Source: CAUZIZ01 sp965219005 (GTDB lineage Bacteria > Acidobacteriota > UBA6911 > RPQK01 > JAJDTT01). From it: DNA of 64,000 nt. Every line of letters begins with the position of its first letter. Within the stretch, counting starts at the first letter, position 1. Below the pieces are notes generated by a model. That model was not told the origin of the DNA, made no database searches, and saw only the letters and a program-made list of their open reading frames with translations. The stretch is taken from assembly GCA_965219005.1 (NCBI GenBank), contig CBDCMS010000004.1:1798001-1862000 (forward strand), written 5' to 3'. Made by a program: the position numbers and the translations under genes. Positions 44,576-53,970 of the stretch are shown here, in pieces.

Positions 44576-47113
44576 GTGATCAGCAGATCGAGGCTTCTCC
44601 GGTCAGCCGGGTTGATCGCCATAGTTATCCCACTGGCCTGCTCCCCACTCAGTGCCGGCAAGACCTCGGACCTGGGCAACCGCGAGAAGCCTACCAGTCT
44701 TCGCATCGATACCGGCCTCCCGGAGGCGGCTCCCTTGAGGCAGGAGACTCTGCTGGTGGGGCCGGAGGCCCGGCAACAGTTAGTGGTAACGGCCAAGTTC
44801 AGGACTGGGCGATTTCAAGACTACACACAGCGCGTGAGCTACGATACTGTTCCTGGGGGTGTCATCCAGGTGAATGAGAGCGGCTGGGTCACTCCGGTGG
44901 GCAATGGCAACGTCACCATTACCGCGCGCAGCCCGGACGGTTTGGCTGCCAGTAGGCGGATCCGAATCCAGGATGTGAGCCAACCTCTGCAGGTGAATTT
45001 TGCCAATGAAATCGTTCCCATCTTTACGAAGCTGGGATGCAACAGCGGTGCCTGTCACGGCAAGTCGTCCGGTCAAAATGGATTCCGGCTTTCCCTGCTG
45101 GGCTTCGAGCCCCAGGAGGATTACGAGCATTTGGTCAAGGAGGGCCGTGGGCGCCGGTTGTTTCCGGCGGTTCCCTCCCAGAGCCTGGTGCTGGCAAAGG
45201 CCACGGCGGACCTACCTCACGGCGGCGGTCTTCTAATCGAGCAGGGATCAAGGGATTTCGGGCTACTTCACCGCTGGATCGAGCAGGGAATGCCCTACGG
45301 AGAGCCGGACGATCCCACGCTGGCTCGAATCTCAGTCTTTCCCCAGGAGCGGGTCATGGATCCCAGCCAGACTCAGCAACTGCTGGTGAGGGCGCATTAC
45401 AGCGACGGCTCGGTTCGAGACGTCACCCGCATCGTGCACTACGAGCTCAGCGAAGCGTTCATGGGCCAGATCTCGCCCACCGGACTATTGCGGGTCGGGG
45501 AGGTGACTGGCAATCTGGCCGTCATGATTCGTTTCCAGGATCGGGTCGACGTCTTCCGCGCCACAGTTCCTCTGGGGGCGAGGGTGGAAGAACTTCCGGT
45601 CCCCAGAAACTTCATCGATGAGCTGGTCTTCCAGAAGCTCCGGATCCTGGGTTTGCCCCCTGCTGAAAGCTGTGATGACCAGACCTTCATGAGGCGTACC
45701 GCCATCCACATCGCAGGGCGGCTGCCCCGCCTGGATGAAACTCGGGCTTTCTTGGCCGACCTAGATTCGGGCAAGCGTGAAAAGTGGGTCGAAGTACTTC
45801 TGGCCGGTCCCGGCTATGCTGATTACTTCGCCAACAAGTGGAGCGCCATCCTGAGGAACAAGCGTCGTCGCTATTATGCCCGCGGCAATTATGTGTTCCA
45901 TGACTGGATTCGACGAAGCCTCGACACCAACAAGCCGTACGATCAGTTCTCGCGAGAAATTGTGACCGCGTCCGGGGAGATGGGTCGCAACCCACCTGTC
46001 GCCTGGTACCGGGAGGCCAGCGACGCTACCCAACAAGTGGAGGACACCGCCCAGATCTTTCTTGGAATCCGTCTTCAGTGTGCCCGCTGCCACCACCATC
46101 CTCTTGAGAAGTGGAGCCAACGCGACTATTACGGTTTTGCGGCTTTCTTCTCTCGGGTTTCTCGGAAGAAAGGGACCCAGCCTGGTGAGGAGACGGTCTT
46201 CCACGAGCGTGGGACCGCGGTCGCCACCAATCCCAAGACCAAACGGCCGCAGAAGCCCACCCCCCTGGGAGGCTCCGCTCTCCAGCTCTCTCCGGATCAG
46301 GATCCAAGGGAGGCCCTGGCTGACTGGATGACGTCCAGGGATAATCCTTTCTTCGCACGTATGGTGGCCAATCGCTACTGGAAGCACTTCTTTGGCCGCG
46401 GGCTGGTTGAGCCCGAGGATGACATGCGCCTCACCAATCCGGCCTCCCATCCGGAGCTGCTGGAGGCTCTGGCCGTCCATTTCATCGATAGCGGCTATGA
46501 TCTGAAGGAACTGATCCGAACCATCTGCCGGTCTTGGGTCTACCAGCTCAGCTCGCATCCCAATCTTCACAACGGGTCCGATGACCGCAACTTCTCGCGA
46601 CACTATCCGAAGCGATTACCCGCGGAAGTCCTTTTGGATGCTATCGATCAAATCGCCGGTACCGAAAGCGAGTTCCCAGGACAGCCTTCAGGGACGCGAG
46701 CGGTCCAGCTGCCAGACGACAGTTTCAATTCGGAGGCCTATTTTCTTCCCCTCTTCGGCCGGCCGGATAACACCAGTGCATGCGAGTGCGAACGAACCGA
46801 AGACGCTAATCTTGCCCAGAGTCTGCATCTCCTAAACTCGCCGCACATCCACGAAAAGCTGACGGCCAGCCAGGCTCGTGCTGCCCGTCTGGCCGCCGAT
46901 TTGGACCACACGCCTCAGGAAAAGATTCGGGAGCTCTATCACCGGGCCTACGCCCGCGAACCGGAAACAGAGGAACTGGCTGCCGCCACCCAGCATATCG
47001 AGGATAGGGCTAAAGGCTCCACCGGCGAGAGTTCGGAGGAGGGGCTGCGCCAGGCTTACGAAGACATTCTCTGGGCGCTGATCAATACCAAGGAATTCAT
47101 CTTCAATCACTGA
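44576..47113 (+). CDS. PSD1-type protein (Ig-like + PSCyt-type haem motif + DUF1549 + DUF1553)
   Basis: 845 residues from GTG at 44576, with GGAG upstream. The leader is LLRSAGLIAIVIPLACSPLS. A Big_2-like domain (~70-130) is followed by a cytochrome-type region with FTKLGCNSGACHGKSSGQNG (CNSGACH variant), typical of planctomycete cytochromes. DUF1549 shows VFHDWIRRSLDTNKPYDQFS, FLGIRLQCARCHHHPLEKWS and YYGFAAFFSRV. DUF1553 shows MVANRYWKHFFGRGLVEPED, SHPELLEALAVHFIDSGYDL and ECERTEDANLAQSLHLLNSP. The family is thought to be surface-exposed and possibly redox-active. It forms an operon with the DUF1501 gene. Confidence 0.92.
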   Translation: MISRSRLLRSAGLIAIVIPLACSPLSAGKTSDLGNREKPTSLRIDTGLPEAAPLRQETLLVGPEARQQLVVTAKFRTGRFQDYTQRVSYDTVPGGVIQVNESGWVTPVGNGNVTITARSPDGLAASRRIRIQDVSQPLQVNFANEIVPIFTKLGCNSGACHGKSSGQNGFRLSLLGFEPQEDYEHLVKEGRGRRLFPAVPSQSLVLAKATADLPHGGGLLIEQGSRDFGLLHRWIEQGMPYGEPDDPTLARISVFPQERVMDPSQTQQLLVRAHYSDGSVRDVTRIVHYELSEAFMGQISPTGLLRVGEVTGNLAVMIRFQDRVDVFRATVPLGARVEELPVPRNFIDELVFQKLRILGLPPAESCDDQTFMRRTAIHIAGRLPRLDETRAFLADLDSGKREKWVEVLLAGPGYADYFANKWSAILRNKRRRYYARGNYVFHDWIRRSLDTNKPYDQFSREIVTASGEMGRNPPVAWYREASDATQQVEDTAQIFLGIRLQCARCHHHPLEKWSQRDYYGFAAFFSRVSRKKGTQPGEETVFHERGTAVATNPKTKRPQKPTPLGGSALQLSPDQDPREALADWMTSRDNPFFARMVANRYWKHFFGRGLVEPEDDMRLTNPASHPELLEALAVHFIDSGYDLKELIRTICRSWVYQLSSHPNLHNGSDDRNFSRHYPKRLPAEVLLDAIDQIAGTESEFPGQPSGTRAVQLPDDSFNSEAYFLPLFGRPDNTSACECERTEDANLAQSLHLLNSPHIHEKLTASQARAARLAADLDHTPQEKIRELYHRAYAREPETEELAAATQHIEDRAKGSTGESSEEGLRQAYEDILWALINTKEFIFNH

Positions 47114-47130
47114 GTACTCTGGTTAACTGT

Positions 47131-47242
47131 GGCTTACCCTTGCCCTTACCCCTGCCTTTGCCCGTGTCCATGTCCTTGCCGGTCCGCGCCCTTCATGCGG
47201 CCAGAAGAAGTCGGAACGGGCAAGGGCACGGGCAAGGGTAGG
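47131..47242 (+). repeat. C-rich/G-rich inverted repeat before the PPC gene
   Basis: Between the PSD1 stop and the next start, CTTACCCTTGCCCTTACCCC (47133 onward) is complementary to GGGCAAGGGCACGGGCAAGG ending near 47240, with a centre containing GCCCTTCATGCGGCC. It could form a long GC-rich hairpin at the 5' end of the PPC message and hide its ribosome site. It also resembles an expanding simple repeat. Confidence 0.5.
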
Positions 47243-50011
47243 ATGGCGTATAGCAGGCTGGCGGTTTCAATCCTCTCGGTCTGGCTGGGTGTGGTCTCAG
47301 AGGTCCCAGCCCAGCTGCCTTTGGCTCGGTTGCTCGCGGTGTTTCCAGCTGGAGGGCATCAGGGGAGCACGTTCGAAGTGAACGTGACCGGGCAGGATCT
47401 GGATGAGGTAAGCCATCTTCGTTTCTCGCATCTCGGAATCAGTGCCCAGCCAGTCCTGACCGAACCCACACCGCTTCGCGATCTGCGGGAACCCGTGGCT
47501 GGGAAGTTCACCGTAACCATTTCCGCCGAAGTTCCATCAGGTCTCTATGACCTGCGCGCCGTCGGCAGGTACGGAGTCTCGAATCCCCGCGCCTTCATGG
47601 TGGATGATCGACCCGAGAGGGTGGAGAAGTCTCCAAATCAGAGCCCTGCCAATGCCCAAAAGCTTGAGCTGGGCACCGTCGTCAACGGGCAGGCCGACAA
47701 GGACGGCGCCGATTACTTCAGGTTCAGCTCCGAGAAGGGGCAGCGCATTCTGGTCGACTGCTGGGCCCAGCGCGTCGACTCTCCCATGGATGCGACCCTG
47801 GTTCTGTACGACGCAGCGGGAAGGGAACTGGATCACAACCGCGACCACGACCGTCGCGATCCACTATTGGATTTCACCGCGCCCGCATCGGCTGAGTATG
47901 TGCTGAAAGTCTACGACTTCCTGTATGGGGGTGGTGAGGAGTACGTCTATCGTTTGGCTATCGGAACACGTCCGCACCTGGATTTCATCTTTCCAGCCGC
48001 GGGAGAGCCCGGCAGCAAGAGGCAGTATCTCCTTTACGGACGCAACTTGCCGGGAGGGACACTGTCGGATTTAATCGTTGACGGAAAACGCCTGGAGAAG
48101 AAGACGGTCGAGATCGAGCTCCCCACTACTGGTGAAGCACAAGTACTGCCAGCCGCCATGGCCTTCCTGGAGCCCGAACAGGTGGTCTGGGGTGGGGTTG
48201 AGTATCGGCTGTGGTCCACCCAGGGAGTGTCCAATCCTGTGAGGGTGGGCTTTGCCACAGCACCCGTCGTGATCGAGGAGGGGACGAACGATCAGCCGAG
48301 TCAAGCTCAAGAGGTCCAGCCTCCCTGTGAGGTTACGGGGCGGTTCTTTCCCAGTGGGGATCAGGACTGGTTCACTTTCCAGGCCAAAGAGAAAGGCGTC
48401 TACTGGATCGAAGTGCTTTCCCGCCGCCTGGGCCTGCCGACGGATCCGTCGCTGCTCCTCGAGCGAGTTACGATCGACTCTGAGGGTAGAGAGCAGATCT
48501 TGGACATTGTCGAAATCGATGATGCCACTCCAGTCCTGGGTAACAGGCAATACCAGAGCGCCAACCACGATCCGGTTTTTCGTATCGAGGCAGTCGAGGG
48601 TGGCACCTACCGTATTCGGGTCCGCGACCTTTACGGCGGAGCAGGAGGCAGTCCCTCTCATTTGTATCGCCTGTCGATTCGCGAAGGCCACCCCGATTTC
48701 TATCTGCTGGCCCTGACGCGAGATCGGCGGGATAACGCCCTGGTGGCCAGCCTCTGGGTGCCCTATTTGCGCAAGGGTGAGAGCATGGCCCTGAAGGTGT
48801 TTGCCGTCCGGCGCGATGACTTCGAGGGTGAGATTTCGCTCGAGGTCGAGGGTTTACCACCGGGAGTCAGCTGTGGGCCGGCGCTGATCGCCGCAAACCG
48901 ATCCGAGACAGACCTCATTTGCAGTGTCGCAAGGGATTCCGCCGCGGAGACTGCTGCTATCAGGATCTTGGGCAAGGCCCGGCTGGGTGGTGCCCAGGTC
49001 GTGCGGGAAGCCCTTTGGGCCTCACCTCTTCGGGGTGTGCCGGATCTCAGGGGGAGCCATTTCCAATCGCGGCTGACGCGGGAGCTGGTGCTGGCCGTCA
49101 GCGAGAAAGAAACAATGCCCTTGCTTCCCGGTTTCGAAGTCGAAACCCAAGAATGGGAGACGTCGCTGGCGGGGAAGCTGGACATTCCCTTCAGGATCAC
49201 CGGGAGCAGCCAGTTTCGGGAGGATTTACTCATTCGGCCCGTCGGTATCCCCGGGATGTGGAAGGCCGATCCGGTATCCGTTGACTCTACAGGGGAAGGG
49301 ATCCTGACGTTGGAATTGCCCCGTCCCTTGACTCCCCGTCTCAAGGTGGAGCCGGGGCAGTACACCTTCTATCTGGAGGGGACTACGCCGATCCCCTATC
49401 GCAACAATCCTGAGGCGGCTAAAGAAGACCGGCAAGAAGCAAAAAGGATCGAGGAGTTGGGCTCAGAACTTGCGGTGGCGGCCCAGCATGCAGCCGAGAC
49501 CGGAGCTGGGGTCGAGGGCAAGGTGAATGGGGTTGCCCAATCCGCAGCCCAGGCCAAGGACGCCCAGAAGGAAAGAATCAGGGTGGCTCGGCGTGCAAAA
49601 GAGGCGGCTGAAAAGGCCAGACTCAAGAAGGTCAGAGTCGCCTTTTACTCGGCGCCGCAAACCTTGACCATCACACAGTCTCCTATTGTCCTTTCTCTCG
49701 GGCCAGTCCCCGAACGGCTCAAGCCGGGGGCGTCGGTCGAGATCTCCGTCGGCGTCGAGCGGTTGTATGACTACGATGAACCAGTCGAGCTTCGTCTGAT
49801 AGTTCCCGAAGATCGGGTCGGTATACGGAGCAGCCCCATCAGCATCCCAAAAGGGGAGAGTCAGGCCACTCTTCTGGTGGAGGTTGCACAGGAGACGGTG
49901 CCGGGTGAGTACAGCCTCACGGTTCAGGTTCAGCTCGAGCTCAATGGGCAGGATCTGGAAGTGGAGGAGAGGGTTTCGTTCCAGGTGGAAGCGCCCGAAA
50001 AGTCCGGCTGA
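47243..50011 (+). CDS. secreted PPC-domain protein of the DUF1501/PSD1 cassette
   Basis: 922 residues from the ATG at 47243. The leader is MAYSRLAVSILSVWLGVVSE. Three or more PPC-like (bacterial pre-peptidase C-terminal) beta-sandwich units are visible: GQADKDGADYFRFSSEKGQR, SPMDATLVLYDAAGRELDHN, FFPSGDQDWFTFQAKEKGVY and GGTYRIRVRDLYGG. A helical charged segment (~725-800, rich in Ala, Glu, Lys) separates the last units, and the C-terminal part is Ig-like. No catalytic residues are seen. It lies between the PSD1 and PSCyt1/WD40 genes, in the order common in these cassettes, and is probably a structural or substrate-binding partner. Confidence 0.85.
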   Translation: MAYSRLAVSILSVWLGVVSEVPAQLPLARLLAVFPAGGHQGSTFEVNVTGQDLDEVSHLRFSHLGISAQPVLTEPTPLRDLREPVAGKFTVTISAEVPSGLYDLRAVGRYGVSNPRAFMVDDRPERVEKSPNQSPANAQKLELGTVVNGQADKDGADYFRFSSEKGQRILVDCWAQRVDSPMDATLVLYDAAGRELDHNRDHDRRDPLLDFTAPASAEYVLKVYDFLYGGGEEYVYRLAIGTRPHLDFIFPAAGEPGSKRQYLLYGRNLPGGTLSDLIVDGKRLEKKTVEIELPTTGEAQVLPAAMAFLEPEQVVWGGVEYRLWSTQGVSNPVRVGFATAPVVIEEGTNDQPSQAQEVQPPCEVTGRFFPSGDQDWFTFQAKEKGVYWIEVLSRRLGLPTDPSLLLERVTIDSEGREQILDIVEIDDATPVLGNRQYQSANHDPVFRIEAVEGGTYRIRVRDLYGGAGGSPSHLYRLSIREGHPDFYLLALTRDRRDNALVASLWVPYLRKGESMALKVFAVRRDDFEGEISLEVEGLPPGVSCGPALIAANRSETDLICSVARDSAAETAAIRILGKARLGGAQVVREALWASPLRGVPDLRGSHFQSRLTRELVLAVSEKETMPLLPGFEVETQEWETSLAGKLDIPFRITGSSQFREDLLIRPVGIPGMWKADPVSVDSTGEGILTLELPRPLTPRLKVEPGQYTFYLEGTTPIPYRNNPEAAKEDRQEAKRIEELGSELAVAAQHAAETGAGVEGKVNGVAQSAAQAKDAQKERIRVARRAKEAAEKARLKKVRVAFYSAPQTLTITQSPIVLSLGPVPERLKPGASVEISVGVERLYDYDEPVELRLIVPEDRVGIRSSPISIPKGESQATLLVEVAQETVPGEYSLTVQVQLELNGQDLEVEERVSFQVEAPEKSG

Positions 50012-50085
50012 ACCGGATCGTACATGAAAGCAACTACTCGAGCCATGGAAACCTGAAGCGCGAGCGAGGGGTTGGGGATCTGCGA

Positions 50086-50196
50086 GATTCTGCTGTTGTC
50101 CAGCTCTCTCCTCGAAACGTGGGGCATACTGCTAACGAGTCAAGTCGTTCGCGGCTCTGCTGGCTGTAGCTGTTTCCGGTACTGTTCACTGATCAC
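50086..50196 (+). repeat. dispersed ~110-bp intergenic repeat, copy 2
   Basis: This copy matches 34341-34452 at most positions (GATTCTGCTGTTGTCCAGCT ... GTTTCCGGTACTG). It fills the space between the PPC gene and the PSCyt1/WD40 gene and would be part of any read-through transcript. Confidence 0.8.
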
Positions 50197-50260
50197 TTCA
50201 CCACTGCCAGGTTTACCCTGTTTTTTCTACACTGAAAGTGTTATTGCCAAAAGGTTACCT

Positions 50261-53203
50261 ATGTATCGGGAGTTACATCGCAAGCGCTCAGCCGGACGGG
50301 CGGACGGGAGTCCGATCGTTGTGTTACTCCTGATTTGCTGGGTAGCGGCCCAGCTTTCGGAAGAGAGTTTTGCCGGCGGCTCCCAGTCGATTGCGATCAT
50401 CCCGACGAAACGCAGCCAGCCCGTTGACTTCAGGCAGGATCTTTTACCCATTCTCAAGAAAAACTGTCTGGCCTGTCATAACCAGACCGTGGCACTGGGC
50501 GGCCTCACACTGGAGACTCGTGAGAGCGTTTTAAAAGGCGGCAACACCGGTCCAGTTGTGGTTCCGAAGCAAAGCGATGAGAGCATTCTTTTGCAACGCG
50601 CTGCTCATCGAGTCCAACCCTTCATGCCTCCCGTCGGGAATGCTGTCGGCGCGGTTGCGCTTACTTCCGACGAGTTGAGCCTTCTCAAACTATGGATCGA
50701 CCAGGGAGCCACGGGGAAGGATCAGAGCCCCACCGAGAGCCGAGCCACCTGGAAGCCATTGCCGGCCGCCGTCAACCCCATTTATGCCGCCGCCCTCAGT
50801 TGGGACGGACAATACGCAGCCTGCGGGCGTGCCAACCGTATTTTCCTGTATCGCGTTTCCTCGGGTGGCCTGGTGCAAGCGCTGATGGACCCTGGTTTGC
50901 AAGAAGCCGGCGTTCCCATGAGGGTGGGCCCGGCTCATCGAGACCTGGTTCACTCCCTGGCTTTCAATCCGCGTGTCAATCTTCTGGCCTCGGGGGGATA
51001 CCGCACGGTCAAGCTGTGGCGGCGGCCGGATGGCGTGCGCAAGATGGATCTGTGGGGAGCAGGAGATCCCGTGCGAAGCCTGGCCGTGAGCCCTGATGAG
51101 AGCTGGGTGGTGGCCGGAGGTGTAGGCGGAGAGATCACGCTGTGGGAGCTGTCTTCGGGCAGCTTGGTGCGCAGGTTCGAGGCGCACAGCGGAGCCGTGA
51201 CTCAGATTGTGTTCGGACCGAGCGGGAGCTGTTTTATATCCGGATCTCTGGACGGAATCCTACGCATCTGGGACAGGAGCAGTGGCGACCTGTTGGGACA
51301 GGCTGAAGCCCGGTCGCCCATCCACGCCCTAGCCCTGACTGGCCAGGGTACACGGGTGGCTTCGGGCGGTTCAGATGGTGTGATCCGAATCTGGCCGACT
51401 CGCTGCGATGCGGCTCCAGTCAATTTTCTCGCTCCAATTCGGGAGATCCACGCTCATCCGCTGGCCCTGACATCTCTAGTCTCCATTGAGGGAGACGGTA
51501 AACAGCTTCTTTCCGGTGGTGAGGATGGCACCGTGCGCCAATGGAACTGGGTGCAAGGGAAGCAAATACAGCAGATGAACCACAGTGCCGGTGTGACGGC
51601 GGTGGCCGCCAGTCCGGACGGGCTGCGATTCGCCTCGGCTGGCGTGGACAATGTGACCAGGCTCTGGAGCAGTGATGGTGGCAAGCTCCTGGCTGAAATG
51701 ACGGGTGACCCCCGCCTGCGGCAGCGTCTTGCCCGCCTGGATCGTGATCTGATCGTCGCCAAGCAGAAACTCCAGACTGAAGACCAGCTGCGCACGGAGG
51801 CTCAGGAACGCTGGGAGGAGAAATCCAAAGCAAGCAGCTCCGCCGCGGCCAACCGAGTCAGAGCCAAGCGGGAGTTTGTCCGAAAGACAACATCAGTACA
51901 ATTGGCCGCCTCAGAAAAAGAGGCGGCAGAGAGGCAGGCTGCCGCTCTGGCGGAACGGGTTGCCAAACAGAAGGAGATCGCCGGGACCCCAGCAGAAACA
52001 GCCGGTGATCCGATCGTTGCTGCCGGACGTGAAGCTTTGGTTAGAGCTGCCGCGGAGGCAAAGGAGCGGGCTCGCCGGCTGACCGCTCTTGCCGAGAAGG
52101 CTATCCAGGAAGCCAGAGATGCCCGAGGCGCGAAGACGGCGGCCGCAGAGCAGGCGGAGTCGGCCCTACAACTGGCCCAAAAAGCAGCGGCCGACTTGAT
52201 TCAGGCCGAAACTGCTCTGGCAGGTGAGGAAGCCGGACTCGAGGAAGTGAAAGCCGATCTCAAAACCGCCCGCAAAGCCGCGGCCGGGTCCGAGAAGCGG
52301 ATCCTCACCCTTGGCTTTTCGCCTGACTCTGTGCAGTTGGCCACGAGTGGGGACGCTCATCTGATCCACATCTGGGATTCGGACAGCGGACAGGCTCTGG
52401 ACACGCTGGAGGGCGCGGGAGCGGCAGTGCGCGCTCTGACCTTTACCCCCGGCGGCAACCTGCTGTCGGGATCAGACAACCAGCAAACGGTGCTTTGGGA
52501 TCCCGATCCTGCCTGGTCGCTGCGGAACACGATCGGCAGCGTGGAGGATGACGGACAGCTGAGCGGTCGGATCAGTGCCTTGGCCTTTAGTCCGGATGGC
52601 CAGCTGCTGGCCACGGGCGGCGGCCAACCCTCTCGAAGCGGCGAAGTGAAGCTCTGGGATCCGGCCCAGGGCAAGCTCGTCCGGAACTTGGCTGACGCCC
52701 ATAGCGATACGGTCTTCGGTCTGGAGTTCTCCCCCGACGGGAAGTACCTGGCGAGCGCAGCTGCCGACCGTCTGGTCAAGGTCTTCGACTCGGTCGAAGG
52801 TGATCTGGTCCGTGTCTTCGAAGGACATACGCATCATGTGCTGGACGTCGCCTGGCGGGCCGACGGCCAACTCTTGGCCAGTTGCGGGGCTGACAAAGTG
52901 ATCAAAGTCTGGGACTTCAAAACGGGAGAGCAGAAGGAGACGATCGGTGGCTTCGAGAAGGAGATCACCTCAATCAGCTTCGTGGGGACCGGGGATGATC
53001 TGCTGACCAGTTCGGGAGACGGGCTTGTCCGCCTGGGGGAGCGCCATTTCCGCGGCGCCCACGATTTCCTCTACACAACGGCCTCCAGTGTAGATGGCCA
53101 GACCGTCATCGCCGGCGGGCAGGATGGTGTGCTCCGTGTCTGGCACGCAGACGGCAGCCTTCTTCACACACTGAGTCCAACTAACGATTCAATCCCGGAA
53201 TAG
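50261..53203 (+). CDS. PSCyt1 c-type cytochrome + WD40 propeller protein
   Basis: 980 residues from the ATG at 50261, seven bases after AAAAGG. After a leader (SPIVVLLLICWVAAQLSEES), the planctomycete cytochrome domain shows DFRQDLLPILKKNCLACHNQ (CLACH haem site), LETRESVLKGGNTGPVVVPK and KLWIDQGA. WD40 repeats fill ~180-480. A ~200-residue Ala/Glu/Lys/Arg-rich coiled coil (~485-680) follows, then a second set of WD40 blades (FSPDSVQLATSGDAHLIHIW, FSPDGKYLASAAADRLVKVF, ADGQLLASCGADKVIKVWDF). It is the last gene of the DUF1501 cassette. Haem attachment places it outside the cytoplasm. Confidence 0.9.
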   Translation: MYRELHRKRSAGRADGSPIVVLLLICWVAAQLSEESFAGGSQSIAIIPTKRSQPVDFRQDLLPILKKNCLACHNQTVALGGLTLETRESVLKGGNTGPVVVPKQSDESILLQRAAHRVQPFMPPVGNAVGAVALTSDELSLLKLWIDQGATGKDQSPTESRATWKPLPAAVNPIYAAALSWDGQYAACGRANRIFLYRVSSGGLVQALMDPGLQEAGVPMRVGPAHRDLVHSLAFNPRVNLLASGGYRTVKLWRRPDGVRKMDLWGAGDPVRSLAVSPDESWVVAGGVGGEITLWELSSGSLVRRFEAHSGAVTQIVFGPSGSCFISGSLDGILRIWDRSSGDLLGQAEARSPIHALALTGQGTRVASGGSDGVIRIWPTRCDAAPVNFLAPIREIHAHPLALTSLVSIEGDGKQLLSGGEDGTVRQWNWVQGKQIQQMNHSAGVTAVAASPDGLRFASAGVDNVTRLWSSDGGKLLAEMTGDPRLRQRLARLDRDLIVAKQKLQTEDQLRTEAQERWEEKSKASSSAAANRVRAKREFVRKTTSVQLAASEKEAAERQAAALAERVAKQKEIAGTPAETAGDPIVAAGREALVRAAAEAKERARRLTALAEKAIQEARDARGAKTAAAEQAESALQLAQKAAADLIQAETALAGEEAGLEEVKADLKTARKAAAGSEKRILTLGFSPDSVQLATSGDAHLIHIWDSDSGQALDTLEGAGAAVRALTFTPGGNLLSGSDNQQTVLWDPDPAWSLRNTIGSVEDDGQLSGRISALAFSPDGQLLATGGGQPSRSGEVKLWDPAQGKLVRNLADAHSDTVFGLEFSPDGKYLASAAADRLVKVFDSVEGDLVRVFEGHTHHVLDVAWRADGQLLASCGADKVIKVWDFKTGEQKETIGGFEKEITSISFVGTGDDLLTSSGDGLVRLGERHFRGAHDFLYTTASSVDGQTVIAGGQDGVLRVWHADGSLLHTLSPTNDSIPE

Positions 53204-53513
53204 CAGGTGGCGGTGCGTGCCGATGTGCGCACCGTGGCCTCACACGGTTCGAGTCTCCCGGTCAAGGGGCGATGCTCTTTGACAGCCAGGGGAGGGTAAG
53301 CGTATACTTATCGGGATTTCTTCAGTACAAGGCCTCCTGAAGCTGTCTCAAAAGAAAAACTGAAGGCCTAGTCAGTCTCACCCCTGCGAAAGATACCCCC
53401 AAGGAATAAACGAATTGACTGTGGTACGGACAAGAATCCGCCCATGTTCTCTGCTCCTTTTGCGGTCGGGATTCCAAGGCGTGAAGACGAGGATATTCTC
53501 TTAGGAGGAGAAC
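53204..53513. promoter_or_regulatory. leader region of the RRM gene
   Basis: No gene is seen in these ~310 bases. The last part holds TAGGAGGAGAAC directly before the ATG at 53514, an unusually strong ribosome site. TTGACT at ~53414 could be a -35 element, but no well-spaced -10 is evident. Confidence 0.3.
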
Positions 53514-53834
53514 ATGAGTAAGAAACTGTATGTTGGTGGTTTGCCCTATTCCGTTGACGAGGATCGGCTGGAGGAACTCTTCTCAGCCCACGGGGACGTC
53601 GAGTCCGCCAAAGTGATCACGGACCGGATGACAGGGAGATCACGGGGCTTCGGTTTTGTGGAAATGGAATCTGCTGACGCCCAAAAGGCCATGGATGCCC
53701 TTAACGGTACTGATCTTGAAGGGCGGACCCTGACGGTCAATGAGGCCAAGCCCCGAGAGAATCGATCGGGCGGTTTCGGTGGCGGTGGTGGAGGTGGTGG
53801 CTACGGTGGCGGCGGCGGTCGTGACCGCTGGTAG
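53514..53834 (+). CDS. glycine-rich RRM RNA-binding protein
   Basis: 106 residues. One RNA-recognition motif carries RNP2 (KLYVGGLPY, residues 4-12) and RNP1 (RGFGFVEM, residues ~45-52), followed by a Gly-rich tail with GGFGGGGGGGGYGGGGGRDRW. This is the usual size and layout for bacterial RRM proteins, which bind single-stranded RNA and are often cold-responsive. It has a strong AGGAGGAG ribosome site and its own terminator 28 bases after the stop, so it is a monocistronic, probably well-expressed gene. Confidence 0.95.
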   Translation: MSKKLYVGGLPYSVDEDRLEELFSAHGDVESAKVITDRMTGRSRGFGFVEMESADAQKAMDALNGTDLEGRTLTVNEAKPRENRSGGFGGGGGGGGYGGGGGRDRW

Positions 53835-53861
53835 CCCTGTAGGCTGCGAACACTAGACCAG

Positions 53862-53896
53862 AAAAGGGGGCGAACAAGTTGTTCGCCCCTTTTTTT
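53862..53896 (+). terminator. rho-independent terminator of the RRM gene
   Basis: AAAAGGGGGCGAACA and TGTTCGCCCCTTTTTTT form a stem of about 14 pairs with an AGT loop, ending in a run of seven T. It follows the RRM stop by 28 bases. Confidence 0.92.
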
Positions 53897-53970
53897 GCGC
53901 GGCCAGCTAGGTTTCTCGGCCGCGAAGGCTGGGCACTCGATCAGTTCGCTCCTAGTGAGAAGGCACCAAT

